A stretch of DNA of 64,000 bases from Sphingobacterium sp. Lineage in GTDB: Bacteria; Bacteroidota; Bacteroidia; Sphingobacteriales; Sphingobacteriaceae. The notes under the pieces are model-generated. The model worked only from the letters and a program-made list of their open reading frames with translations, was not told the origin of the DNA and searched no databases. Positions 46,601 through 54,994 of this stretch are shown here, in pieces; within the stretch, counting starts at the first letter, position 1; the number at the start of each line of letters is the position of its first letter. Where the stretch lies: NCBI GenBank assembly GCA_031277685.1, contig JAITLV010000140.1, positions 1-64,000 on the forward strand. The letters run 5' to 3'. Both the position numbers and the translations under genes were made by a program.

Positions 46601-47157
46601 CGTTGCGACCCGGTGACATGAAATTTGTCGATTACAATGGTGATGGCAAGATTAGTAGTGATGACAGGGTTCGCCTGGATAAAAATGGCAGCCCAACGTT
46701 CACGGGGGGCTTTAATGTCGGTGCACAGTACAAAGGATTCGATATCAGCGTACTGCTACAGGGTGCTACGGGCGGAATGAGAAAAACCGGCGTAACTGTC
46801 TCGGGTTTAATTGGGAATTATCTGGAATGGTCATACGACAACCGATGGAGCATTGATAATCCAAGTGATAAGGATCCGAGGTTAACAAACCGGAATGACC
46901 GTTATTATATGAATGATAATACCTATTGGATCCGCAGCAATCAATACCTTCGATTGAAGAATGTGGAGCTTGGCTACACCTTTCCACTTGAATGGTGCAA
47001 ACGCGTTGGTCTTAACTCCATTCGCTTGTATGCTAATGGCATTAACTTGATTACTTGGGACAAAATTAATATTTGGGATCCGGAATCCGATAATAGTGAC
47101 GGTATTTTTTATCCCCAATCGAAAATTGTCAACTTCGGATTCAAAGTTGGATTATAA
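43663..47157 (+). CDS. SusC-family TonB-dependent receptor with STN signalling domain
   Basis: A 1164-residue receptor. Unlike the partial SusC at the left edge, it carries an N-terminal STN/secretin-type domain (about 58-125: LLTALKKVENKTGLVFFY, VLEELFSQIPFQYTV) that signals to FecR. A carboxypeptidase-regulatory domain follows (ISGTVKDTKGEPIAGASITI), then the plug with VVVGYGTQKKAVVSGAIASV and the 22-stranded barrel. The leader is long (about 50 residues, ending ALAFSQ-type; here TLAFSQ). Its SusD partner starts 28 bp downstream. No glycoside hydrolase is beside it, so the substrate is unknown. Confidence 0.96.
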   Translation: MRHFAPIKCPFKYADVHFWKRKASLMLTFKCSVVFAGMSLQSIDTLAFSQSATHSNQRILLLTALKKVENKTGLVFFYKSGDIKDIWVADPNLLNKSNQKVLEELFSQIPFQYTVKGNTVAINRINTLKPISGTVKDTKGEPIAGASITIKGTAKGTSTGSDGGFTLEVTEGEIILIRAVGYDPVEIPASNVAQLKNIVLKQQTQQLEEMVVVGYGTQKKAVVSGAIASVKGDELAKSSSINLSNSFAGRLPGVTAMQNSGEPGGDGSTIRIRGINSLSGGNSSPLIVIDGVPSRAGGIDRLNPNDIESVSVLKDASAAIYGSRAGNGVILVTTKQGKPGKPQFTYDFTYGIQRPTRVPKMANSAQYTEIINEVTNLYPEDPSKWSEIWKEINTGTGKYTSKNGLKDPAFTPDQRQKYIDGSDPLRYPNTDWFGTTLKNWAPQQRHNVQITGGTENSKYLVSLGYLNQDAIYKNSATYYKQYDLRTNLEFKLNDYITARLAITGREEARNFPTRSASTIFGYLMRGLPTYIATWPNGLPGPDLEQGANPVVITTGDTGYDRNTRDYLQNTGAIDIKIPGVKGLKLTGTASIDKYWRRNKRWETPWTLYDWDKKTFESDGVSPKLKPYIPSGIEPKAQLREAQEDQLAVNLSALLSYDTTLKGGHNLSAIAGLTHEKVTNNGFFANRMDFASTQIEQLGFGDRERQTMGNENVYDRARLSYYGRLNYNFNEKYLVEFNWRVDGSYVFPQDKRFGFFPGVSAGWRISEEHFFKNNISFVNNLKLRASWGQMGAEAYYGDNLQEYKYLSLMNTGSGVFNDKVFQTLYESDIPNYQFTWEVANNSNIGLDASFLRNRLNLELDYFYNKRTKVLTKNPGVIPQSSGIADNLPIANLGNLTNKGYEFKLTYSDRAGELNYNIGVNGGYAKNNVQYSSDPLNTLAYQQQVGKVTDSWLVYLYDGVFKDQAAIDANTIDYSGVGLNGSLRPGDMKFVDYNGDGKISSDDRVRLDKNGSPTFTGGFNVGAQYKGFDISVLLQGATGGMRKTGVTVSGLIGNYLEWSYDNRWSIDNPSDKDPRLTNRNDRYYMNDNTYWIRSNQYLRLKNVELGYTFPLEWCKRVGLNSIRLYANGINLITWDKINIWDPESDNSDGIFYPQSKIVNFGFKVGL

Positions 47158-47184
47158 TTCTATTAAACTATTAAAATCAATGTG

Positions 47185-49086
47185 ATGAAGACAATCATAA
47201 AACATAAAACACTTTTTATATTAACGATAAGCTGCCTTCTTACCGCAGCCTGTAAAAAGGACTTTCTAAATCTTACACCACGTGACCGATTCTCCGACGA
47301 AAAGGTTTGGCAAGATCCCATTTTGGCAGAAAAATTCATCAGTGACATTTATAATGCATTTGAGAACAGCAATTCGGGTTTTACTGAACAAATGCAGGCT
47401 TCAGCAACAGACGAAGCAATCTGGAACCATACGGATGCTTTTTTATTGTTAAACACTGGAAATATCAACGGAGCTGCTTTAGGTTGGGATGGTACATCTA
47501 GATGGTGGGAACGTATGTACAAATATGTTCGATTTTGCAATATCGCTGTTGAACGATTAACTGACCCGAACAAAAATGGCATTACAGATCAAATGGTTAA
47601 GAATAAACTTTTGGCTCAAGCCTACTTTATAAGGGCGTATTGCTACCATCAATTGCTACGCTACTATGGTGGTGTTCCATTAATTACCAGCAGCTACGCT
47701 TATACTGAAGATCCACTAACCTATCAGATCAAACGGAATACTTATGAAGAATGTGCCAACTTCGTGATCAAAGACTGCGATGAGGCCTCAAAGCTACTTG
47801 GCAGTGAGAAATTGGACAAAGGACGTGTAACAGCACTCGCAATTTTAGCTCTGAAGTCCAGGATGCTACTTTACGCTGCTAGTGATCTGCATGACAATGC
47901 CAAATTAACGGCCAAAGTCACTAATCTAAGTGACTTAAAAGATAAACTGCCTTTATTATGTTATATGAATGGTTCCCAACAAGAGCGGTATCGCCTGGCA
48001 CAAGCTGCAGCCAAAGCTGTATTAGATGCAGGAAGCGGTTATAAGCTCAACCTTTCTGCTCCGGCAACCGCTACAGAAGGCCAGGCAAATTATAAAAGTA
48101 TTGCGATGGGAGGAGGAAGTAAAGCTCCTGGCATAGACCCCGCTGCCGCTGCCGATCTTCTTTTTGCCCGTTATTATATTACGGAGAGCAGTTCATCCCA
48201 CGCTAGAGACAATGGTCCTAATGGTTACCGAAACTGGGGCGGCAATCAACCTCTTGGCTGGTTGGTCGATGACTATGAGCTGGCTGATGGCAGTAAATTT
48301 AACTGGAACAATCCGACACACAAAGCATCGCCATATAAAAATAGAGACCCTCGTTTTTATGCTTCAATCCTATATGACGGGGCAGACTGGAAGCCAAGAG
48401 ACAAATCTGGCTATGGTTTTGACCCCGCAAATCAGATTCAAACAGGTGCCTATGATATAATAGTTGATGGAAAATTGACCAAAGTTTCCGGACTTGATAC
48501 CAAGCAAAGTTCCGTTGAACCCCATAATGGCACCTGGACAGGATATTACATTCAAAAATTTATTGACCCAGACCCCAATATTGTCGATGCACAGGGCAGG
48601 CAATTCGTTCCCTGGCCATATTTTAGATTTACCGAGGCTGTATTCAACTATATTGAAGCATCTATTGAACTAGGTGAAACCGGAACAGCCCGAGACTGGC
48701 TCAATAAGATTCGATACCGTGCGGGTATGCCAGCCATTACAGCCGATGATCAGCATACATTACGAGAAGCCTATAGACACGAACGCCGGATAGAAATGGC
48801 TTACGAACAGCAGCGCTTCTTTGATGCACGACGCTGGCTGATTGCCGCAGAAACTCTGGGACGCAAGGTCACCATCATCAAGGTTGATGGAAAATTTAAA
48901 CCCGGAAAATCACTCACAGGTAATTATAAGCATGATGAAACGGTTTATGATTATACTTATACGCCACAGGAATTCAACACAAAAGAAGATCGTGCCTGGA
49001 AAAATCAACTTTACTTCTTACCTCTTTCACGGGATGAGATCAGAAAGAATCCCCTATTGGTTCAAAATCCAGGCTATATTGAATAG
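47185..49086 (+). CDS. SusD/RagB-family nutrient-binding lipoprotein
   Basis: A 633-residue lipoprotein; I use the ATG at 47185 rather than the GTG one codon upstream. Lipobox LLTAAC (cysteine near residue 22), then KKDFLNLTPRDRFSDEKVW, the typical SusD start. The tetratricopeptide-like core includes AQAYFIRAYCYHQLLRYYGG and ALKSRMLLYAAS. The C-terminal RagB/SusD region has FNYIEASIELGE, WLNKIRYRAGMP and RRIEMAYEQQRFFDARRW. It caps the SusC barrel as a lid. A strong terminator follows at 49106-49150. Confidence 0.96.
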   Translation: MKTIIKHKTLFILTISCLLTAACKKDFLNLTPRDRFSDEKVWQDPILAEKFISDIYNAFENSNSGFTEQMQASATDEAIWNHTDAFLLLNTGNINGAALGWDGTSRWWERMYKYVRFCNIAVERLTDPNKNGITDQMVKNKLLAQAYFIRAYCYHQLLRYYGGVPLITSSYAYTEDPLTYQIKRNTYEECANFVIKDCDEASKLLGSEKLDKGRVTALAILALKSRMLLYAASDLHDNAKLTAKVTNLSDLKDKLPLLCYMNGSQQERYRLAQAAAKAVLDAGSGYKLNLSAPATATEGQANYKSIAMGGGSKAPGIDPAAAADLLFARYYITESSSSHARDNGPNGYRNWGGNQPLGWLVDDYELADGSKFNWNNPTHKASPYKNRDPRFYASILYDGADWKPRDKSGYGFDPANQIQTGAYDIIVDGKLTKVSGLDTKQSSVEPHNGTWTGYYIQKFIDPDPNIVDAQGRQFVPWPYFRFTEAVFNYIEASIELGETGTARDWLNKIRYRAGMPAITADDQHTLREAYRHERRIEMAYEQQRFFDARRWLIAAETLGRKVTIIKVDGKFKPGKSLTGNYKHDETVYDYTYTPQEFNTKEDRAWKNQLYFLPLSRDEIRKNPLLVQNPGYIE

Positions 49087-49105
49087 TTAGCTTGTTAAAA
49101 AATCA

Positions 49106-49150
49106 ATACTTAAAAGGCCACATCTATCCGCGATGTGGCCTTTTAAGTAT
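49106..49150 (+). terminator. Intrinsic terminator of the sigma-fecR-susCD operon
   Basis: Perfect 19-bp stem (49106-49124 with 49132-49150), loop of seven; the right arm carries CCTTTTAAGT. It lies 20 bp after the SusD stop and also faces the convergent lipoprotein gene. Confidence 0.9.
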
Positions 49151-49261
49151 TTGATGATTTTAAATATCGATATAATTAGTCTTTTGCTCAAAAAGGATTT
49201 TCAGTCATTGAGACATTCCTTGACTCCCTTTATTAATATACTAAATGTTGGAAATAGATCT

Positions 49262-50263
49262 TTAATTACTCTTTTCCTCACGAACTAGAAAATCATAGGA
49301 GTACCAGAACTTCAATAATGAAAAATTGTCCAGACTTCGGAGCGAATAACTCAGCGGAAAGTCAAATGAAGTACGCTGTTTTTCAAACTCTTTGTTAAAT
49401 TCTGTGATCAGTTTAGTTATTCCCTGCAATCCATTTGCACGTTTGATAAAACTTTCCTTCCGACCACCTCGTAAATAAATTAATAGATCCGAAGCATTTA
49501 GGATAGTTTCTTCCTTTTCCGTCAAAGGATTTCCAGCCAACAATTTATCAAGCGCATTTTTGAAATCAATTCGTGGGTAATCACTTTCTCCCATTAAAAT
49601 AACATGGGTACCATAATTCACAATATTTGTATAGTAGGGATTAAAGCCGGATTGTTTTAATTGGATAATATCTTTGCTACTAAAGGCGGAGGAAAACTCA
49701 TTAAATTGTGCCATTAATGAAAATGCAATATTTTCACTGCGCATCAAGCAGCTATAGGCCCTTTTGATTGTTGTAGAATCATGATGTTCAACTAGTTTTA
49801 ATACACTATCGACGTCAGGACTATTATTGAGATGATAGCGAATGGATTCATAATCAAAAAAATCCGTTATAGAAAAACCTGATAGGGCCAACGCTGAACT
49901 TTTGTTTTTACGAGCATATGAACGAATTCCATCGAAAGTAGGTAGGATTTTCGCCGTTGAAATAACAGTAGTTGAAGGTACAATTGTAATTTTAAATGGT
50001 TTATAGTGGCTCCGCAGAGAAGTTAACTCTACCGTAGGTATCGTATCTTTCAATCCCCAAACCGTTCCTAAATAAAAATTTTTATCTATGGTTTGGTCTA
50101 CATAAATTTGGTTTACTGAAAAACCGACAGAACGACCAATAAATTGAAACTTTTTAGATAATGTACCACCGTCGATTTCCAAGGCGTCTGGATCAACTTC
50201 CTCTTTGTCACAGCTGGACAATAGGAATAAACCGAGCAACAGTACAAAAATATATTTCATCAT
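49262..50263 (-). CDS. Lipoprotein with MACPF-like signature
   Basis: A 333-residue lipoprotein (lipobox LLSSC, C18). The central region reads QLKQSGFNPYYTNIVNYGTH followed by VILMGE: Y210-x6-Y217-G-T-H, which matches the membrane-attack-complex/perforin signature Y-x6-[FY]-G-T-H-[FY] except for V at the last position. Upstream, ENIAFSLMAQFNEFSSAFSS fits the helix before the motif. Length fits a bare MACPF domain. In Bacteroidota, MACPF lipoproteins include secreted antimicrobial toxins (BSAP type), while others have unknown roles. It is monocistronic on the minus strand. I call the fold likely, the toxin role only possible. Confidence 0.6.
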   Translation of the reverse strand: MMKYIFVLLLGLFLLSSCDKEEVDPDALEIDGGTLSKKFQFIGRSVGFSVNQIYVDQTIDKNFYLGTVWGLKDTIPTVELTSLRSHYKPFKITIVPSTTVISTAKILPTFDGIRSYARKNKSSALALSGFSITDFFDYESIRYHLNNSPDVDSVLKLVEHHDSTTIKRAYSCLMRSENIAFSLMAQFNEFSSAFSSKDIIQLKQSGFNPYYTNIVNYGTHVILMGESDYPRIDFKNALDKLLAGNPLTEKEETILNASDLLIYLRGGRKESFIKRANGLQGITKLITEFNKEFEKQRTSFDFPLSYSLRSLDNFSLLKFWYSYDFLVREEKSN

Positions 50264-50469
50264 TCAATAATTACTCGTTCCCCAAAAGTCAAAACATTTC
50301 CATTTATCAGTAGCAAGGCTAAAGGCTTTTGGTTCTTTATCAAAGATATATAAAAATACCTATTCAACCTACATAAAAATCAGATTAACAAATGAATAAG
50401 GAAAAATTCATTTCCTTATCGTACAAAAAGCTGGCTTATAGACAACTGAAATAGTGATTGATAAAAAAA

Positions 50470-50558
50470 ATGGATAAAAAAACAAAAGCCGTTGGAATGG
50501 GGAATTCCACACGGCTTTATTCTAACCTAATGAAAAACATCGATACCATGACTGGTAT
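50470..50558 (-). ncRNA. Candidate two-hairpin small RNA / 3' element (copy A)
   Basis: On the minus strand: hairpin ATACCA-GTCA-TGGTAT (50558-50543), a linker containing TTTTTCATTAGGTTAGAATA, then a terminator hairpin (50518-50485) with CCCCAT in its loop region, ending in TTTTGTTTTTTT. The same layout, with different stems but the same linker words and CCCCAT loop, occurs at 54995-55080. It may be an independent RNA or the 3' end of the small gene at 50527-50703. Confidence 0.4.
50485..50518 (-). terminator. Intrinsic terminator
   Basis: AAAGCCGT-TGGAAT pairs with ATTCCA-(C)-ACGGCTTT across a GGGGA loop with one bulge; on the minus strand a T-run (TTTTGTTTTTTT) follows. It lies 9 bp after the stop of the small minus-strand gene. 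Confidence 0.85.
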
Positions 50559-50703
50559 GGTGTTGATCTCCTAACGTCAAATATATCAAGTCTATTTCTT
50601 CCATGTATCCTCCATTTACAATTCGTAGCTTACATTTACAATTCGTTTCGTTGGCAACCAAGTCTTCACCTTTTGATATGAATGGCTTATAGGTTTTCGT
50701 CAT
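50527..50703 (-). CDS. Possible 58-aa small protein
   Basis: From the ATG at 50703: MTKTYKPFISKGEDLVANET, then a CxC pair (NCKCKLRIVNGG), then a histidine-rich end (QHHTSHGIDVFH). No family is recognised. A well-formed terminator directly after the stop shows this strand is transcribed. However, the last codons overlap hairpin 1 of the RNA element at 50470-50558, so the transcript may be noncoding. A short peptide or RiPP-like precursor is possible; no maturation enzyme is adjacent. Confidence 0.35.
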   Translation of the reverse strand: MTKTYKPFISKGEDLVANETNCKCKLRIVNGGYMEEIDLIYLTLGDQHHTSHGIDVFH

Positions 50704-50882
50704 AACAAATAGCAAATGTCAATTCGTTATTCCCCTAGCCACAGCAGACATTCGTTAAAAAAAGAGAACAATAAAATATTGAAATATGTCAGCGATTATC
50801 TGTTCTGCTGTATTTATTTTCATGAAATTATTAGCGTTTTTCAAAGTCATTGATTTTCCATCTATGCTTTGTAATTATTTTT

Positions 50883-50954
50883 ATTTTAAATCAGTCTAAA
50901 TAATTAAATTAATTATATGTTTGCGCCGACAAATAATTTAGACTAATTCAATAT
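50883..50954. promoter_or_regulatory. Pair of Fur-box-like 19-mers around a promoter
   Basis: ATTTTAAATCAGTCTAAAT (50883-50901; reverse strand ATTTAGACT-G-ATTTAAAAT) and ATTTAGACTAATTCAATAT (50936-50954) flank the -7 element. The second ends 5 bp before the receptor ATG at 50960. Occupancy of both would block the promoter, as expected for iron repression. Confidence 0.55.
50916..50923 (+). promoter_or_regulatory. Bacteroidota-type -7 element (TATGTTTG)
   Basis: Exact match to TAnnTTTG, 36 bp upstream of the siderophore receptor ATG and between the two Fur-like boxes. Confidence 0.6.
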
Positions 50955-50959
50955 TAACA

Positions 50960-53392
50960 ATGAAAAGATCTTTTCTGGGGCTTATTTTAAGTCTGGGATT
51001 GGTAGGTGCTACACATTTGGATGTGTCGGCTCAAAGTAAAGGGGTATATGGGCGCGTCAAAACAAAAGATGGCGCACCTATCGAGTCAGCAACAGTAACG
51101 ATTGCAACACTTGGAAAATCAACCTCGACTTCCCCTGACGGCAGTTTCCATTTTTCAAATCTTCCAGATGGAACATATACGATTCGAATTAAAAGTATAG
51201 GTAATGTTGTTGAGGAACAGACTGTAACGGTCAAAGATGGTAAGGCACTGGCAATTAACATCGCTATGAATATTTCCGAATCACAGCTGGAGCAGGTTGA
51301 AGTAATTGGTTATAATTCCCATAATAATAAGACGGTCCATGTGGGGAAAGCGGGTATTATTGATAAAGACCTCCCTCAAAGCGTACAGATTATCAATGAA
51401 CAGGTTATTGCAGATCAACAAGTCAACCGATTAAGTGACGCACTCAAAAATGCAAATGGCGTTGCGTTAGGTGCCAACCGTGGTGGAGTAAATGAAAATT
51501 TTTATGCGAGAGGTTATAGTCTGGGCGCAAATAATATCTTTAAGAACGGAATCAGAACAAACAATGGTGCCTCTATAGAAGCTTCGACTTTAGAATCCAT
51601 AGAAATTTTAAAAGGTAGCGCAGCTTTATTATATGGTGGCGTCAGTGGAGGTGCTGTAATTAACATGGTCACAAAAAAACCTAAATTCAACTATGGTGGT
51701 GAGGTGAGTTTCCGAACAGGGAGTTATGATTTTTACAAACCAACAATAGATGTTTATGGACCACTATCCGACAAAGTTGCTTTCCGTCTAATAGGAACTT
51801 ATGAAAACGCCAAAAGTTTTCGTGATGTTGTTGAAAATAAACGTACCTATGTCAACCCTTCACTATTGATAAAAGCCTCCGAAAAGACGGAGATCGAGAT
51901 AAATGGGGATTACATGAAGGCCAATAATACGCCAGATTTCGGTATTGGTACAGTTGATGGAAAAATCGATAGATCACTTGGCAGAAACAGGTTTCTAAAT
52001 ACAGTCTGGGCATTTAATAAAACCGAACAAGCAAATTTTCAAACGGCCCTAAATCATAAATTCAGTGACAATTGGAAATTAAATATTGCTTTAGGCGCGC
52101 AATCCTACAATAGAGATTACTTCGGTGCTGAACGTGTACAAATTCAAGCAAATGGAGATTTAAACATCGCCTTGAATAAAACACAGTCCAAAGAAATCAC
52201 GACAAATCAGCAAGTAAATCTTACCGGAAAGTTCTATACAGCAGGAATTAAACATAATTTATTAATCGGTGCTGATGCCGATCAATCCGATACGAAGAAT
52301 TTTACGTTTACAATTAGTGATAAGGGTAATGTGACCGGACCGGACGGAAAAACAACGGCAGTATATGATAAAATCAATATCTATAAACCTGGTGGAGAGC
52401 GTACAGATATGCCTGATGCATCATTCAAAAATTCCACAAGAACAGATATCTACCGTTCGGGGGTATTTGTACAGGATTTGATAGAGCTATCTGAAAAGTT
52501 CAAGGTATTAGCTGGGGTAAGATATACTTATCAAAAAACACCCGAATCAAGGATTATAGATAACCAGGGAAACCAGAGCCTGACTGTAAATAAGCCGTCT
52601 GGTCCCAAAATTGATAAAGCCTGGTCTCCCAAGTTTGCCCTTATTTACCAGCCTATCGCCAGTTCAAGTATTTTTGTGACTTACTCGAGCAACTTTGAAG
52701 CCAATGCTGGATACGACAAGGAATATCGCTCATTGGGGCCTTCTATCATCGACCAGTTTGAATTTGGTGTAAAAAATGAGTTTATGAATGGCCGCTTGAC
52801 AGCGAATGCCTCCGTCTACAGAATTAAAAATAATAGATTCGCACAAGCGATTATTTCAGAAAATGGTACCATTAAGGATGCATTAATGAAAGAATTTACC
52901 GGAGAGACAATGTCCGATGGTGTAGAGCTTGATTTACGTGGGCAATTGACAGAAGGCCTGAATATTATCGGCGGTTACAGCTATAATTTCAGACGATACA
53001 CCAAAACCAGTGAAATGGGTAATGCTGAGGGAGAAAGACAGGTTGGCTCTACTCCACATACAGCAAATGGAACGATATTTTACACCTTCCAGAATGGAAG
53101 TATAAAAGGCCTTAAACTAGGATTTTCCACATTTTATACAGGTCGGCGAAATGCTGGATGGAACAATAGCAAAGCCAATATTAAAGATGGCTTAAACCGT
53201 CTAATTTCAGTCAGTCCATTCACAACCATTGACTTTTCTGCTGGGTATACTTACAAAAATTGGAGTATTCTTGGAAAACTGTCCAATATCACCAATGCAT
53301 TCAATTATTATATCCATGAGAATTATAGTGTAAATCCCATACCACCCCGTAGTTTTATGGCAACACTTTCGTACAAATTCGAAAAAAAATAG
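50960..53392 (+). CDS. TonB-dependent siderophore receptor
   Basis: An 810-residue receptor: signal peptide to about 24 (LDVSAQ), a carboxypeptidase-regulatory-like domain (about 26-105, GVYGRVKTKDGAPIESATVT), a plug with VQIINEQVIADQQVNRLSDA and SIEILKGSAALLYGGVSGGA, and a barrel with RTDIYRSGVFVQDLIELSEK and the terminal FMATLSYKFEKK ending in an aromatic-containing strand. The plug signature is that of FhuA/FpvA-like siderophore receptors, not SusC. With the two Fur-like boxes upstream, ferric siderophore uptake is the best call; the ligand is unknown. A terminator follows at 53407. Confidence 0.93.
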   Translation: MKRSFLGLILSLGLVGATHLDVSAQSKGVYGRVKTKDGAPIESATVTIATLGKSTSTSPDGSFHFSNLPDGTYTIRIKSIGNVVEEQTVTVKDGKALAINIAMNISESQLEQVEVIGYNSHNNKTVHVGKAGIIDKDLPQSVQIINEQVIADQQVNRLSDALKNANGVALGANRGGVNENFYARGYSLGANNIFKNGIRTNNGASIEASTLESIEILKGSAALLYGGVSGGAVINMVTKKPKFNYGGEVSFRTGSYDFYKPTIDVYGPLSDKVAFRLIGTYENAKSFRDVVENKRTYVNPSLLIKASEKTEIEINGDYMKANNTPDFGIGTVDGKIDRSLGRNRFLNTVWAFNKTEQANFQTALNHKFSDNWKLNIALGAQSYNRDYFGAERVQIQANGDLNIALNKTQSKEITTNQQVNLTGKFYTAGIKHNLLIGADADQSDTKNFTFTISDKGNVTGPDGKTTAVYDKINIYKPGGERTDMPDASFKNSTRTDIYRSGVFVQDLIELSEKFKVLAGVRYTYQKTPESRIIDNQGNQSLTVNKPSGPKIDKAWSPKFALIYQPIASSSIFVTYSSNFEANAGYDKEYRSLGPSIIDQFEFGVKNEFMNGRLTANASVYRIKNNRFAQAIISENGTIKDALMKEFTGETMSDGVELDLRGQLTEGLNIIGGYSYNFRRYTKTSEMGNAEGERQVGSTPHTANGTIFYTFQNGSIKGLKLGFSTFYTGRRNAGWNNSKANIKDGLNRLISVSPFTTIDFSAGYTYKNWSILGKLSNITNAFNYYIHENYSVNPIPPRSFMATLSYKFEKK

Positions 53393-53406
53393 TTTATTTT
53401 TACGAC

Positions 53407-53433
53407 AAAAAAGGAGCCTTAAGCTCCTTTTTT
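53407..53433. terminator. Bidirectional intrinsic terminator
   Basis: AAAAAAGGAGC-CTTAA-GCTCCTTTTTT, 11-bp perfect stem (53407-53417 with 53423-53433), between the siderophore receptor and the convergent MutS-like gene. Confidence 0.92.
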
Positions 53434-53487
53434 ATTCTTCCGCTGAAAGATAGATGTGGTTCAGCCATTGCACGCAAAAAATCCTGG

Positions 53488-54828
53488 CTAAGATGGTCTA
53501 GCTTCACGTAAAATATCAAATACACGTTCTTTGCGCAAAAGCCACATGCCGAGTTTCTCTTCGGCAACACCCTCCAAAAGCTGATAGGTAAAGACAAGCC
53601 CTTTATCCTCTTCTAGTCTGACGCCCAAATGTTTCATTACCACCCCTTCCCTTTTTAAAATGGAAGAAATTTCAATAATATGGGAAGATAATAAAAATAC
53701 ACTGTTGCCATATCCCCGAAGGCAGTGCATCAGTTCCAATGTCGCTTCACTTGCATCGTTATGATTTGTTCCTTTAAATAATTCGTCCATGAGGATAAAC
53801 ATCCTTTTACCTTTTGCCAAGAGCTCTGCCAAGTGTTTTACACGTAAGACCTCATTAAAAAAATGGCTTGCTCCAGCATTGATATCATCGCCCAAATTTA
53901 TTGTTGCCGATATCCCATCGAAAAGTATAGTTTCCATGCTATTAGCTGGAACAGGAAAACCCAAATGTGCCAAATATACACAAGCTCCTACCGTTTTTAA
54001 CAATGTCGACTTACCAGTCATATTAGCCCCTGTCAAATACCATAGACTACTCTCCCGTTCTATTTTGATATCATTCTTAACTGGATCTTCTAGAAATAAA
54101 TTATATGCACCACCGATCGCGACCATATCCGATCCAAGATCGCTATCCTTAATTTTAGGAAAAACGAGATCTTTCCCTTCGATAGATTGTGCAACCCCAG
54201 ACAAAGCATCTAACTGGTATAACATAGCAAAGGCCTCTCTTATCAATTGTCGTTTTATATTCCTAAAAATATAATCATATTTAATCATCAATTCTATCGG
54301 AAATCTATTCTTTAACAACTGCTCAAACTCTTCTCTATCGATATCCTCTATTATATTATCAATGATATCGCAAAAACTACCAACCCGCCAAAGTGTGGGA
54401 TTCTGTTCCTTAACCGACTGAAGAAATACAGTGAGGAAATCTATTACTTTCGCTATTTCGTGAATGGAACGCTTAATCAATATGTCACGTTTTTTGAAAT
54501 CGTTTGAAAGAAAACTCGTCGAAACCAATTCCAGGTAGTAGGAAGCTTTGCTTGCGGAATATGGTTCCACTGGCAAAGACAGGTATTTCTCGAGGTCCTG
54601 CATCATGTATTTGTCCAGAATGCCCGTCATATCTTTTCCGCGCAAGAAACAGATGAGCTGCTGCCTATATTCTATTTCAGATTTCGTAAGGAGAGGTTCA
54701 AGAAAATAGTTATACAACATATCCCTTCCACCCTGGGTTACTGTTTTATCAAAAAAATCAATGAGATCCCTGTACCTACTGTTGGTAATGTTTAAATCTA
54801 TTAAAGTTTGTTTGTCGACTATAAACAT
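53488..54828 (-). CDS. Short MutS-family ATPase (no mismatch-recognition domain)
   Basis: A 446-residue protein holding only the core/lever and ATPase parts of MutS. The N-terminal half is helical (DFFDKTVTQGGRDMLYNYFL matches the start of the MutS domain III). Walker A TGANMTGKSTLLKT lies near residue 270; Walker B RMFILMDELFKGTNHNDASE and the ST-motif SSHIIEISSILK follow. The mismatch-binding and connector domains of full MutS (about 850 residues) are missing, so it is not the canonical repair protein. Similar short forms are common in Bacteroidota with unknown roles. It is monocistronic. Confidence 0.88.
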   Translation of the reverse strand: MFIVDKQTLIDLNITNSRYRDLIDFFDKTVTQGGRDMLYNYFLEPLLTKSEIEYRQQLICFLRGKDMTGILDKYMMQDLEKYLSLPVEPYSASKASYYLELVSTSFLSNDFKKRDILIKRSIHEIAKVIDFLTVFLQSVKEQNPTLWRVGSFCDIIDNIIEDIDREEFEQLLKNRFPIELMIKYDYIFRNIKRQLIREAFAMLYQLDALSGVAQSIEGKDLVFPKIKDSDLGSDMVAIGGAYNLFLEDPVKNDIKIERESSLWYLTGANMTGKSTLLKTVGACVYLAHLGFPVPANSMETILFDGISATINLGDDINAGASHFFNEVLRVKHLAELLAKGKRMFILMDELFKGTNHNDASEATLELMHCLRGYGNSVFLLSSHIIEISSILKREGVVMKHLGVRLEEDKGLVFTYQLLEGVAEEKLGMWLLRKERVFDILREARPS

Positions 54829-54994
54829 GATTTACTTTAAATGAGGCTACTTCGTACGTTTATTGGCAATATATCCACTTAAACCTACCTAAATTCATCT
54901 TAATTAGCAATACATGTATCAGAATAGTTATATTATTTGCCTTACCTAAGTTCCAACAATCAATAAACAGCAAAAATAAGCCATCACTTTAATC

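Noticed and set aside
53488..54828. Calling this gene mutS
   Set aside because: It is about half the length of MutS and lacks the mismatch-recognition domain.
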